A stretch of DNA of 64,000 nucleotides from assembly GCF_947495925.1 (NCBI RefSeq), contig NZ_CANMAU010000005.1, positions 310,001-374,000 of the forward strand. The letters are read 5' to 3'. Source of the DNA: an uncultured Algibacter sp. (GTDB lineage: Bacteria; Bacteroidota; Bacteroidia; Flavobacteriales; Flavobacteriaceae). Positions 1 to 9,009 of this stretch are shown piece after piece; the stretch's first letter is position 1, and every line of letters starts with the position of its first letter. Made by a program: the position numbers and the translations under genes. The notes below the pieces were generated by a model. That model was not told the origin of the DNA. It ran no database searches and saw nothing but the letters and a program-made list of their open reading frames with translations.

Positions 1-202
1 GCGTCGCTGCTTTACCAAGAGCATTATCAGGAAAACGGGTAACATGAGTAGCTTTCATTCCTAGATAAGCACAAGAGATACCAACATTGGCCTCACCGCC
101 TCCATAAACAAGTTCAAACGATGAAGCCTGAGAGAATTTTTCATATCCAGGAGGTGATAAACGCATCATTACCTCTCCAAATGTTACAACTTTTTTAGCC
201 AT
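1..202 (-). CDS. kdgK: 2-keto-3-deoxygluconate kinase (PfkB family), N-terminal part
   Basis: The gene runs off the left edge, so only about 67 N-terminal residues are present. It starts MAKKVVTFGEVMMRLSPPG and continues through YGGGEANVGISCAYLG, which is the conserved N-terminal substrate-binding region of PfkB-family sugar kinases of the KDG kinase type. KDG kinase phosphorylates 2-keto-3-deoxygluconate, the monomer product of alginate and pectin breakdown, feeding the Entner-Doudoroff aldolase. The alginate lyase gene that follows on the same strand starts the next cistron and supports the alginate assignment. The ATG at 200-202 is the natural start. Another PfkB sugar kinase cannot be excluded from the fragment alone. 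Confidence 0.8.
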   Translation of the reverse strand, partial: MAKKVVTFGEVMMRLSPPGYEKFSQASSFELVYGGGEANVGISCAYLGMKATHVTRFPDNALGKAAT

Positions 203-207
203 AATTT

Positions 208-2565
208 TTAATACATCATTTTTAACTTTAAATTTTGCTCTGTTTTAATTTTCCCAGAGTTGATTAAATTATTCTCTAACTCACTATTGTTTTTCGCGCC
301 CCATAATATGGCCACAAAGTCAATTGGATTATTTTTAAACGTATTCTTAGTAAGCTTAACATTTATAATACCTCGATGGTTTAACAGAATATGATTTTTT
401 TCATTTGCACCACAGTTAGTAAAGGTTGAATTAGACACCATAAGGTTGCCTCCAATAGTTGACTCATCATAACCTCCTCTATAATAATCGATAACATTGG
501 ATTTAACATTTTCGAATTCACAATTAAAAATAGTCAAATACTCGGTATTATAATCCCCTTTATCATTGACCTCTTCTGATAGTTCAAGTCCATTTTCACA
601 ATTAAAAATTGAAGTATTTTTAAAAGTAATTCGTTCTGAAAAAGACTCCTTATAGACTTTTAGAACATAATTAAAATCACTTATACTAGATCCAGAAACT
701 TTTAATCCAAAATGATTAGACATATTTTCTTTTAAACTAGCAAATGCATAATTTGTATTGTTTCCTTTTAAAACTAAATCATTAACAATTAATTTTCCTT
801 TAGGGTTTAGAGCAAATAAAGGCGAATTAGCAGATCCATTGAATAGAATTTGTGCTTTTGCTCCTTCTTTAGATTGAATCGTTAAGGTCTTATCTATTAT
901 TAATGAATTATCAACGGTATATAGGCCCTCTTTTAAAGCAATAATATCACCAGGACTTGCAGCATCGATTTTTGATTGAAGACTATCTTCTGCGGCTACA
1001 ACATGCACAACAGGTTCATTTTCTTCAGGCTCATTTGAATACCATGCTGTTCCATATTTGGTTTTATCCAATATATTTGGGTCGATAACGTCTATACCAA
1101 TAACAGCTCCAATACTATTGTTATCTAGCCTGGATTTTCCAAATAAATCTTTATTAATGGTATTAAAATCAAAACCAATAAAAGGCTTAACTTCTGTAGG
1201 TATACCAGTTGGAAGACTAATATTATCTGATATCCTTTTCAAACCTAATGAGGCTTCAATTATACCTCCATCAAAATTATTAAACTTCGCATCATTATTA
1301 TACGCAACATTATTTTTAAAAGTCACTCCGTCTGCCTTATCGTTTTCTATAACAACCTGGCTAACACCTGGTTTACTATATATAATATTATTAGCAACGG
1401 TAGTCCTAATAGCCCTAGCTGATCGGATTTCTGATTTCGGTAACACATCAGCTTGAGCAATGTTAGTCCCAACGCCAAACTGCCATGGTGAGCTACAATT
1501 TACATATGTATTATAGGCAACTACAACATCAGTAACCTGATTATACCTATTTTGCGGAGACTTAGGGATTCCATTCATAACCGCTAACGGACTCCTAAAA
1601 CTTTTACCTTTAAGATTAAAAAAATAATTATTTGTAACCCAATGTCCTGTGTTTATAATTCGAATACCTCCATAGTTTTCGTTAATACCATCACCAATAA
1701 AGTAATTGCCATCAATAGTACAATAATTACCGTGCCTAGTAACTAAAGATCCTTCACTTTTATAAAAAACATTGTTTCTAAACTCATTGAAATTAGTTTT
1801 ACTTGAAATTACTTCTACCTCACCGTTGCAAGCTTCAAACAAATTATTAGCAACCATAGTGTAACTTGGTGCCATAGATGTAAAACTGTTTCCTAATTGA
1901 ATCGTTTCTCCGCTTGGTCCTCCTTTCACCGGTCTAGGACCAAAATGATTACTTACAATTTGATGATAATTATTAATACTTTCAATGCCTTCTAAATTTA
2001 CGCGAACTGTTGGTCCCCTGTTGGTTTTCCCTGCTATATAACAGTTACTTAGTTCATTATGTCTACCCCAAAAATTAACCCACAGGTCACTATCATCTCT
2101 CTTTAATTTATTGAAATCTTCAATGACACAATTCGTAATTTTACAGTGATTTGCTATTTCGTCATCGTTTATTTTAAAATCTACAACCGCACTTGAAGGT
2201 GAATACCCATTTTTAAAATGTAAACCTTCCGCTATTAGATACTCCCCACCAAATTTTAAATAAGATACGCCTTCTATACTTACTCCTCCTTCAGTTTCTG
2301 CTCTCAAAGTAATAGGGGCTTCCTCGGTCCCTTGTCCTCTAAATTTGATTTGAATATCTTTCCATACACCGTTAGACAGTGTAATAATGTCACCAGGTTT
2401 AGTGTTTTCTAAAGCGGTTATTAATGATTCGTTGTCAGATACTAAAATTAAATTATCGCCCGAATCGTGCTGATTACACCCAAGACTTAAAAACAAAACT
2501 GTTAATAATAGGCCAGTCTTATTTATAATATTAAATAGAGAAACACTATTAGATTTTTTTTTCAT
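208..2565 (-). CDS. PL6-family alginate lyase lipoprotein (two beta-helix domains)
   Basis: A 785-residue surface or periplasmic lipoprotein predicted to cleave alginate by beta-elimination. A signal peptide ends at the lipobox LFLSLGC (Cys30). The N-terminal half is a right-handed beta-helix of the chondroitinase B / PL6 type. It carries the family catalytic motifs: NGEVEVISSK with the Lys at about 256, and GSLVTRHGN with the Arg at about 277, in the roles of catalytic base and acid. Residues about 520-785 form a second parallel beta-helix, as in two-domain PL6 lyases. There is no T9SS sorting domain. It lies 5 bp from the KDG kinase gene in the same direction. Chondroitinase B activity is the main alternative, but the KDG kinase neighbour favours alginate. 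Confidence 0.85.
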   Translation of the reverse strand: MKKKSNSVSLFNIINKTGLLLTVLFLSLGCNQHDSGDNLILVSDNESLITALENTKPGDIITLSNGVWKDIQIKFRGQGTEEAPITLRAETEGGVSIEGVSYLKFGGEYLIAEGLHFKNGYSPSSAVVDFKINDDEIANHCKITNCVIEDFNKLKRDDSDLWVNFWGRHNELSNCYIAGKTNRGPTVRVNLEGIESINNYHQIVSNHFGPRPVKGGPSGETIQLGNSFTSMAPSYTMVANNLFEACNGEVEVISSKTNFNEFRNNVFYKSEGSLVTRHGNYCTIDGNYFIGDGINENYGGIRIINTGHWVTNNYFFNLKGKSFRSPLAVMNGIPKSPQNRYNQVTDVVVAYNTYVNCSSPWQFGVGTNIAQADVLPKSEIRSARAIRTTVANNIIYSKPGVSQVVIENDKADGVTFKNNVAYNNDAKFNNFDGGIIEASLGLKRISDNISLPTGIPTEVKPFIGFDFNTINKDLFGKSRLDNNSIGAVIGIDVIDPNILDKTKYGTAWYSNEPEENEPVVHVVAAEDSLQSKIDAASPGDIIALKEGLYTVDNSLIIDKTLTIQSKEGAKAQILFNGSANSPLFALNPKGKLIVNDLVLKGNNTNYAFASLKENMSNHFGLKVSGSSISDFNYVLKVYKESFSERITFKNTSIFNCENGLELSEEVNDKGDYNTEYLTIFNCEFENVKSNVIDYYRGGYDESTIGGNLMVSNSTFTNCGANEKNHILLNHRGIINVKLTKNTFKNNPIDFVAILWGAKNNSELENNLINSGKIKTEQNLKLKMMY

Positions 2566-2602
2566 GGTTATATTATATAGTAATTCAAGGTTGGTTATAA
2601 TT

Positions 2603-3559
2603 TTAGGCTAATCTCCATAGTTTTTGGACCATATCAAGATCTTTTTTCATGGCATTATAAACAACCTCTTTATTCACTTTTATTGATTTCATCCCTTTTT
2701 CTGCACCACCTAAATCATACTCTAAATGGAGTGATACCGGTGGTCTTAACTTATATTGTTTAAGTAACCTAAAATATGCAGTAAAGTTTACTAATCCTTC
2801 ACCAATAGGTACGTTTACGACTTTCCACTTTCCTTTTACTTTTTGCCATTTAAAGTCTTTAAGTACAATTGTTCTAATATATGGTTTTAATAATCTTAAT
2901 CCATTTTCCCAAGAATTTGCACCCTCTGCTATGGCATGGCGAATATCATATTGAGTTCCAAAATACATAGAGTTTATTCCTTCCAGCAATTGATATACTT
3001 CCCAATATGATGCTCCTACCTTAATGCCTGAATGATTTTGATAACACCCTATAAGATCAAGTTCCTTATTCAATATAGTCAATTCTTGAATTTGTTTTTT
3101 ATATTTTCGAATACTGCTTAACATATCTTCTTCTTCAGAATACCGAAACCAATTAGTTCTATAATAGGTAATACCGCATTTCGAGGCCATTTTCAACACA
3201 TTAATATCCAAAGGATTTTGAACACTTTCAATTGCAGTCGTTATCATGGTGCACTTAGACCCACTTCTATTTATGGCATCTATAGCTAAAGGTAAGTCTC
3301 TATTAACATTTTCAGGAAGTACATGTCCATGGTTTCTAACAGTTAAATCAACCCCCGAAAACCCTAGTTCATTTGCTTTTTCACCTAGTGACTTATAATC
3401 TAAAAAATGTAAGTGCTTTGAAAATACATTGATATCTAAGGGATCAGAGGGCAACGAATTCATGTAAGCCCAAGCATCTTGATAAATTCCTAATTGCACA
3501 ATAGCGCCTGCTACTAGAGCACTTGTTTTTATGAAATTTCTACGTTTATTTGATGACAT
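2603..3559 (-). CDS. Secreted sugar phosphate isomerase/epimerase-like TIM barrel protein
   Basis: About 318 residues counted from the second Met, MSSNKRRNFIKTSALVAGA. The RRNFIK motif before a hydrophobic stretch looks like a Tat signal, and this start is preferred over an upstream extension because it places the twin arginines at the N-terminus. The rest fits the xylose isomerase-like TIM barrel (AP endonuclease family 2): conserved HxH/E/D positions are suggested by YQNHSG, QYDIRHA and SLHLEYDLGG, which would be metal ligands. The substrate is unknown. Members with secretion signals are common in Bacteroidetes polysaccharide loci, and this gene lies directly upstream of the PL6 lyase gene in the same direction (37 bp gap). 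A role in handling released sugar is inference. Confidence 0.65.
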   Translation of the reverse strand: MSSNKRRNFIKTSALVAGAIVQLGIYQDAWAYMNSLPSDPLDINVFSKHLHFLDYKSLGEKANELGFSGVDLTVRNHGHVLPENVNRDLPLAIDAINRSGSKCTMITTAIESVQNPLDINVLKMASKCGITYYRTNWFRYSEEEDMLSSIRKYKKQIQELTILNKELDLIGCYQNHSGIKVGASYWEVYQLLEGINSMYFGTQYDIRHAIAEGANSWENGLRLLKPYIRTIVLKDFKWQKVKGKWKVVNVPIGEGLVNFTAYFRLLKQYKLRPPVSLHLEYDLGGAEKGMKSIKVNKEVVYNAMKKDLDMVQKLWRLA

Positions 3560-3599
3560 GATTTTATTACAAAAAATACTATCTAACAAGTCTAATACC

Positions 3600-3640
3600 T
3601 AAATAAAAAAAAAGCCTTTTATAATTTACAAAAGGCTCTT
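3600..3640 (-). terminator. Rho-independent terminator after the T9SS protein gene
   Basis: The inverted repeat AGCCTTTT (3613-3620) and AAAAGGCT (3630-3637) reads on the minus strand as a hairpin followed by a T-run. It sits just after the stop of the 3658-4581 gene, so that gene is likely transcribed apart from the isomerase and lyase genes, or with only partial readthrough. Confidence 0.7.
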
Positions 3641-3657
3641 TTCAACTAAACAAACAA

Positions 3658-4581
3658 TTACTCTTTAACTATTTTCTTAACCACACTTTTCCCATTGGCA
3701 TTAATTTTCAATAAATAAACCCCTGAGTTTAAACTTGAAATATTAAGCTTGTTATCATTCAATATATTACTTACTAATAATCGTTTTCCAATTACATTAT
3801 ATATTTCAACAGAACGTATAGTGATATTTTTAGATACGATAGAAACATAATCTTTTGCAGGATTTGGATATATATTAAAGTTGGATGCTAATAAATCTTC
3901 AACTGAAGCCGTGACCTCATTTGTTAGAAACATATAATCTAACCTAACAGACTCATCACCGTTAATAAAATCAAAACCTTTCGGGCTTCCTCCTACACCG
4001 GGATCTGCTCCACCTATACCTCTTGCAAAAAGAGCTATACTTGTTTCACTCCCAGAATTAAACGTAAACTCGGCTGTATAATATTCATCATCAGCAGTAG
4101 GATCTACCAACACGGCGGATATTAAATTATTTGCACCATCTTCCACCGATGCTAATGTCTCATACCCAAATCCACTTGAAGGCGCATTATCCGTATCTTC
4201 ATATGCCGGTGTGTATCCGTCCTTATATTCAGAACCTTTTAGTATACGTATCTCTAATTTACTCGTAGATGTTGTTTCTCCTTCTATTTGATAGCTGTAA
4301 CTCACTTTGTATTCAGTGTTTGCCAATACTTCAACCTCTTGATAGATTATATCATCGTTGTTTTTATCAAACTTAACTCCATCATTCGAACCCGATCCGT
4401 CAATATCAGTTGACGACCCTCCTTGATCGCCTATATCTTTATTCATCCAACCAGAGCAAGAACAGTCACTACCGGAGCTTTTTGGTATTTTATTAAAATG
4501 GTTGTTAAGCACTGCTGGCTGAACTTGTGCGTACCCAAATACAGACACACAAAGTAATAATAGAAGTAATTTTGTTTTCAT
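3658..4581 (-). CDS. Secreted protein with carbohydrate-binding-like domain and T9SS type A sorting domain
   Basis: A 307-residue exported protein. The N-terminus MKTKLLLLLLCVSVFGYAQ is a Sec signal peptide. Residues about 20-220 form an Asp/Gly-rich beta-sandwich-like domain; the phrase YQEVEVLANTEYKVSYSYQ resembles CBM4/9/16-like jelly rolls. The C-terminal 75 residues (FNIYPNPAKDYVSI to LLKINANGKSVVKKIVKE) are a type A T9SS sorting domain, so the protein should cross the outer membrane and be anchored or released. No catalytic motif is seen. A polysaccharide-binding role is inferred from the fold impression and from the neighbouring lyase gene. The promoter carries a strong palindromic operator (see 4614-4677). 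Confidence 0.7.
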   Translation of the reverse strand: MKTKLLLLLLCVSVFGYAQVQPAVLNNHFNKIPKSSGSDCSCSGWMNKDIGDQGGSSTDIDGSGSNDGVKFDKNNDDIIYQEVEVLANTEYKVSYSYQIEGETTSTSKLEIRILKGSEYKDGYTPAYEDTDNAPSSGFGYETLASVEDGANNLISAVLVDPTADDEYYTAEFTFNSGSETSIALFARGIGGADPGVGGSPKGFDFINGDESVRLDYMFLTNEVTASVEDLLASNFNIYPNPAKDYVSIVSKNITIRSVEIYNVIGKRLLVSNILNDNKLNISSLNSGVYLLKINANGKSVVKKIVKE

Positions 4582-4613
4582 AATAAATAGTTTAAAATTA
4601 ATTAGTTATTTCT

Positions 4614-4647
4614 GGAAAACCAAATTGGTAAACCAAATTGGTTTTCC
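4614..4647 (-). promoter_or_regulatory. Double palindromic operator at the promoter of the T9SS protein gene
   Basis: Two copies of the 11-bp palindrome ACCAAATTGGT (4619-4629 and 4632-4642) are separated by 2 bp and bracketed by GGAAA at 4614 and TTTCC at 4643-4647. The whole 34-bp block is an almost perfect dyad. It begins at the promoter -7 box and covers the expected transcription start, which is a repressor geometry. The TTGGT/ACCAA half-sites are compatible with a GntR-family or LacI-family regulator of sugar use; which one is inference, and no such regulator is encoded in this window. Confidence 0.75.
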
Positions 4648-4677
4648 AAATATAATAATATATTTTGATTGGACAAA
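4647..4677 (-). promoter_or_regulatory. Bacteroidetes sigma-ABfr-type promoter of the T9SS protein gene
   Basis: On the minus strand TTTG (4677-4674) is followed after 19 nt by TATATTTG (4654-4647). This matches the Bacteroidetes -33/-7 consensus TTTG-N17-23-TAnnTTTG. The start of transcription should fall near 4640, inside the palindromic operator. Confidence 0.7.
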
Positions 4678-5547
4678 TAATTTTAACATAAGCCTAAAGA
4701 AAATCGTAATTAAAAACTATTGAAAAATATTAAAAGACAATACGTTGAACGATCCTTAAGATCTACAGACACAAAAAATAATAGTATATATTATCTTTTT
4801 AGAATTACTTTGTTGATAATTCTGAAACAATAAGGTTAATATTTTGAATTACATAAAAGTAAAATATCCAGTATATTATTACTTAAAAGAAGATCCTGGT
4901 ACATGCCCTACATGTGGTGTCAAATTCTATAAATGGTCGTCTGAAACTAAAAATTGATACTGTATTAGAATGGGGCTTTATATAAGGGAAAATTATATTT
5001 GTTCCATAGACAGCTTAGACGAATTAATAGGCAAATTTTAAAATTAAATAATTACGAATATTATAACCATTAATTAATCATTTGTAGATAAGGTATTGGT
5101 TACTTCTTTCTGAAATTTCTTAAATTCAGATTGTCTATAAAATTTGTATTGACTTATTTTAAACTTACCTACTATTTCCCTATACCATATGTAACTTTTT
5201 AATACTTATAGGAGTTTATGTGCTTTGAGGCGCAAAGGTGGTACAAAAAATTTATTATCCTTTTAATAGTCTGGTAATATTTTCTTCATTCACAATTGCA
5301 ATAAATTTAATCTTTTGAGCCAATCAAGGGTTTTAATAAAACTTCTTTTCAAATAGGAATTTAAATCAAGACCTAAATTTCAAAATAAAACAAATTAACA
5401 CACTGATTTTATAAGATAAAAGTTATTCGTCTTATAAACACATACTATAGTTTATAATTATTGATATTTACAAACCAAGAATATAGTTTTTTAAATATTA
5501 CTAATTGTAAAAAATAAAAACAATTACATTAAATAGCCTTAGACATT
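4678..5547. other. Gene-poor decayed stretch
   Basis: About 870 bp without a credible intact gene. On the plus strand 4844-4957 can encode a 37-residue peptide from a TTG codon with a zinc-ribbon-like CPTCG motif (GTCPTCGVKFYKW). No good start or ribosome-binding site accompanies it, so it looks like a gene remnant. The rest is very AT-rich and shows nothing I can name. Confidence 0.5.
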
Positions 5548-5886
5548 TCATATATAATCACCAGTTTCAGAATAACCTTTTAAGTTATAACTGTTTGTCT
5601 GTAAACAAGATAATTGTATGTTTTTGTTTTCTATTGCCGCTAATCCAGCACCAATAGTTGATATTTTATTATTCATCGGTACAATAACAACATTTCGATC
5701 TTCAAATTGAGAAACATATTTTAATATCTCATCTCTAGTTTTTATTTGATCAGTCCAGAATATTTTAAATATTTGTGAATTTGACAATAATTCTAAAATT
5801 TGTTTATATCTATCTTCATTTCTATGCATAGAAGTAATGCTTATTCCCTTCTCTACGTACAGCCCAACTATCTTGATATGACACAA
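5548..5886 (-). pseudogene. Probable gene remnant of unknown family
   Basis: An open frame of 112 codons whose only upstream initiator is TTG. It contains a plausible alpha/beta segment (RNVVIVPMNNKISTIGAGLA, then NIQLSCLQTNSYNLKGYSE). Immediately upstream, minus-strand frames overlap each other: one runs through LEAALKTLSYRETRKP and then SWAVRREGNKHYF before a TAG near 5833, partly overlapping this frame. The WAVRREGNKH phrase resembles DUF2188 proteins. The frame changes and lack of a start suggest two decayed genes rather than one real one. I do not recognise the main frame's family. Confidence 0.4.
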
Positions 5887-6023
5887 CGCACTGAAACCAT
5901 GTGGGTTTACGAGTTTCTCTATAACTAAGTGTTTTGAGAGCTGCTTCTAAGAATTCTAATATGATATCTGATATCTGATATTGCGTTTTTTTTTCAAATT
6001 GATCTAATTATTGATACCGCTCT

Positions 6024-7214
6024 CTAATTTCTCTTTTTTTGTAAAATCTCTGAAGTCACCCCATATTTCTCCGGGTATAGCATCACATCTCTAATAGTAC
6101 TATAGTGTTTAAATTGTCCCCAATCTAAATTCTTTTTTGAATCCTGTTTTAAATCGCATTCAAAACGGACCAAAAATGTCCAATTAGACCGTCCGTAATG
6201 ACATAAGCCCCAATCAAACCCCTTTCCGTTTTTAGTATCTAAAAATTTATCAGCAATATAGGCACCTCCAGCTGGCGGAATATCTTCTAAAACAGTAATG
6301 ACTTCAAAATTAAGTCCATCCTCAGAATATTGTACTGTTCCTTTTTCAGGACCTGCCCAATCTACTATGGCTGCTATGCCTGATTTCCACGGAAACACCC
6401 ATATCTCATGTCCGCTATTGGTTACAGGATTGTAAGGCGACTTTATATAGGGGCCTTCAGGTGAATCTGAAATTGCTACTCCCCATTTAGAGTCGGAATA
6501 CATCTTTTCTCCAACGGCATGCCCTTTATAATATAAATAATATTTTCCGTTTCTAACAATAACTCCAGGGTCATGAACAGCTCCACTATCCCAAGAACCT
6601 GGCTCTAAGGTAGCATCTTCTAGAACATGAGTAAAACCCGTTTTGTGTTCATTTTTTAGTTTTCCATCAGGAGTTGTTCGTAAAATGGGATTAGAAAGTT
6701 TTGTCCATGGCCCGTCTGGAGTATCTGCCCAGGCCATACCTATAACATTACGTTGCTCGAAAAATGTTCTTGCCTGATAGGTTAAATAGTATTTGCCATT
6801 AGCCACTAATATATTAGTTGTAAAAACACTATAATCATCCCAAGAGCCTTTACCACCTCGCTCAACGGCCGGACCTTGTTCTTTCCAATTTACGCCATCT
6901 TTACTAGTAGCATACCACAAGTCTGCATTTAACCAACTTGATTCTGTGTCTTTACAATGGGTATACCAAACGTAATACAAATCGCCCACTTTAATAATAG
7001 AACTAGGGTCTCTCCTATTTACTCCCTCTTCATATCCCAAGCCACTAACAGGCTTATAACGGAAACGTGTATATAATTCATTATCACTATCATTTCCTGT
7101 AAACCGTTGCATAGACGAGCTAAGCTTAGTCTTACTTTCTTTCTTTTGTCCATAAATTGAATATGAAAATGTTGAACAAATAATAACAAATATCAAAACA
7201 CTTTGTGAACTCAT
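6024..7214 (-). CDS. GH117-like secreted glycoside hydrolase (anhydrogalactosidase type)
   Basis: About 396 residues from the ATG at 7214; an upstream GTG at 7256 would add 14 residues before the signal peptide and is less likely. A signal peptide (MSSQSVLIFVIICSTFSYSI) precedes a five-bladed beta-propeller resembling GH117. Motifs seen are GLGYEEGVNRRDPSS (first propeller Asp), AVHDPGVIVRNGKYYLYY (second Asp) and NSGHEIWVFPW, where GH117 enzymes have their His acid and a Glu. Characterised GH117 enzymes remove 3,6-anhydro-L-galactose from neoagaro-oligosaccharides, but many marine paralogues have unknown substrates. The locus mixes this gene with alginate genes. GH43 is the alternative family. 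Confidence 0.65.
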   Translation of the reverse strand: MSSQSVLIFVIICSTFSYSIYGQKKESKTKLSSSMQRFTGNDSDNELYTRFRYKPVSGLGYEEGVNRRDPSSIIKVGDLYYVWYTHCKDTESSWLNADLWYATSKDGVNWKEQGPAVERGGKGSWDDYSVFTTNILVANGKYYLTYQARTFFEQRNVIGMAWADTPDGPWTKLSNPILRTTPDGKLKNEHKTGFTHVLEDATLEPGSWDSGAVHDPGVIVRNGKYYLYYKGHAVGEKMYSDSKWGVAISDSPEGPYIKSPYNPVTNSGHEIWVFPWKSGIAAIVDWAGPEKGTVQYSEDGLNFEVITVLEDIPPAGGAYIADKFLDTKNGKGFDWGLCHYGRSNWTFLVRFECDLKQDSKKNLDWGQFKHYSTIRDVMLYPEKYGVTSEILQKKRN

Positions 7215-7453
7215 AAAACAATAGACTTTTTTATCAAACAAATTTGTATGCTTCACTTTATACTAGATGTAAATAACATTCCAGTTGCCGGAACATCATT
7301 CACATTTTTTACACCATAATTGAAAATATAGTATTGAGACACAATAAATGTATAACAATGGCTTTATTAATGGAAATTATAACGCTTGAAATTATTAACA
7401 GTAACATGATTTACAGTTAATTAAAATTAAATGTAATCAGATGGAATTACTAA

Positions 7454-8845
7454 TTACTTTCCGATACAAAAATTGGCAAAAATATTTCCTAGTAAATCAT
7501 CATTCGTAATTTCACCAGTGATCTCACCAAAATGATAAAGCGCTTGGCGAATATCTATAGCTAACAAATCACCAGAAAGCTGAGAGTCCAGCCCACACTT
7601 AACTCTATCTATTTCTTCAAAAGCTTTCAATAACGAATCATAATGCCTTGAATTAGTTACTATTGTATCATTATTCCTTAATGCACCAGTGTTTACAAAG
7701 CCAAGTAGTTTTTCTTGTAAGGCATCGACACCCATTTTAGTTTTAGCCGATAACAATTCTACATTCGATACTTCGGCTTTCAGGCTTAAAATTTCAACTT
7801 CAGAAAGTTTATCAATCTTATTAGCAATAACAATGAGTGGCTTTTGTGGGTACTTATTTTTTATTTTCTCAATTTCAACTTTAAATGTTGAACTGGCTGT
7901 CTTAAAATCGGATGCATCAAATAAATAAATAACTACTTGAGCCTGATCAATTTTCTCAAAGGTTTTTTTAATACCTATACTTTCAACAACATCATCTGTT
8001 TCTCTTATTCCGGCGGTATCTATAAATCTAAAACCAATTCCACCGATACTTATTTCATCTTCAATAGAGTCTCTTGTAGTTCCTGCTATATCAGAAACTA
8101 TGGCACGCTCTTCATTTAGAAATGCATTTAAGAGCGTTGATTTTCCAACATTAGGTTCGCCCACTATCGTTACTGGGATACCATTCTTAATTACATTTCC
8201 AACTGCAAAAGAATCAATGAGTCGTTTTAATACAAAACGTATACGTTCTATCAATTCTTTAAACCGTGTTCTATCTGCAAACTCAACATCTTCCTCGGCA
8301 AAATCTAGTTCTAATTCAATAAGCGATGCAAAATTTAAAAGTTCTTCTCGGAGCTTGGCAATCTCTGATGAAAACCCGCCGCGCATCTGCTGCATAGCTA
8401 TTTGATGGCTTGCCTCATTATCACTTGATATCAAATCTGCTACAGCTTCAGCCTGTGACAAATCTAATTTACCATTTAAAAAAGCTCTTAACGTAAATTC
8501 ACCAGCTGTAGCCATTCTACATCCTTTTCGAAGGAATAACTGAATAATTTCTTGTTGTATATAGTTGGATCCATGACACGAAATTTCAACTACATTTTCA
8601 CCGGTATAAGAATTAGGGTTTTTAAACACCGATACCAAAACTTCATCTATAGTTTTGTTGTTATCAACAACCAGCCCTAAATGAATAGTATGCGTTTTTT
8701 GTTCTAAAAGAGACTTTTTATCCTTTACAGATTTAAAACATTGATCTACGATTTCAATGGCATTACTACCAGACAAACGTATAATTGCTATAGCCCCAGC
8801 TCCTGACGGGGTTGCTAATGCCACTATTGTATCTTGGTTTATCAT
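7454..8845 (-). CDS. mnmE: tRNA uridine-34 5-carboxymethylaminomethyl synthesis GTPase MnmE
   Basis: About 463 residues from the ATG at 8845; a GTG one codon upstream is less likely. MnmE works with MnmG to modify U34 of tRNAs reading split codon boxes. The N-terminal formyl-THF-binding domain starts INQDTIVALATPSGAGAIAI. The inserted G domain has G1 GEPNVGKST at about 229-237, the Thr-rich G2 (AGTTRD), G3 DTAG and G4 NKID. The C-terminus ends FANFCIGK, the conserved CxGK motif needed for the modification reaction. The gene stands alone between carbohydrate genes and looks intact. Confidence 0.97.
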   Translation of the reverse strand: MINQDTIVALATPSGAGAIAIIRLSGSNAIEIVDQCFKSVKDKKSLLEQKTHTIHLGLVVDNNKTIDEVLVSVFKNPNSYTGENVVEISCHGSNYIQQEIIQLFLRKGCRMATAGEFTLRAFLNGKLDLSQAEAVADLISSDNEASHQIAMQQMRGGFSSEIAKLREELLNFASLIELELDFAEEDVEFADRTRFKELIERIRFVLKRLIDSFAVGNVIKNGIPVTIVGEPNVGKSTLLNAFLNEERAIVSDIAGTTRDSIEDEISIGGIGFRFIDTAGIRETDDVVESIGIKKTFEKIDQAQVVIYLFDASDFKTASSTFKVEIEKIKNKYPQKPLIVIANKIDKLSEVEILSLKAEVSNVELLSAKTKMGVDALQEKLLGFVNTGALRNNDTIVTNSRHYDSLLKAFEEIDRVKCGLDSQLSGDLLAIDIRQALYHFGEITGEITNDDLLGNIFANFCIGK

Positions 8846-8982
8846 CACACAAAAATATAAAATTGATTATGCATAATACTTATTAAATTAATTTTTAAAA
8901 ATTGTAGTCACTAATTTTTTTAAAAAACATATGTTACTACTCTTTAGGTCATATGTATTCCTGTTTTTATATTTCCAACATG

Positions 8983-8990
8983 TATCTTTG
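8983..8990 (+). promoter_or_regulatory. -7 box (TATCTTTG) upstream of the GH16 gene
   Basis: TATCTTTG fits the Bacteroidetes -7 consensus TAnnTTTG and lies 19 bp before the ATG at 9010. A clear TTTG at -33 is not evident, so this is a partial match. Confidence 0.4.
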
Positions 8991-9009
8991 TATTTTAAAT
9001 TAATAAAGC

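Noticed and set aside
1058-1456. 132-codon frame antisense to the PL6 lyase gene
   Set aside because: Fully inside a clear lyase gene; the hydrophobic translation is the complement of beta-helix repeats.
8868-8877. TTATGCATAA palindrome upstream of mnmE as a third copy of the 19969/20065 operator
   Set aside because: It is shorter and matches only the core; palindromes of this kind are expected by chance in AT-rich DNA.
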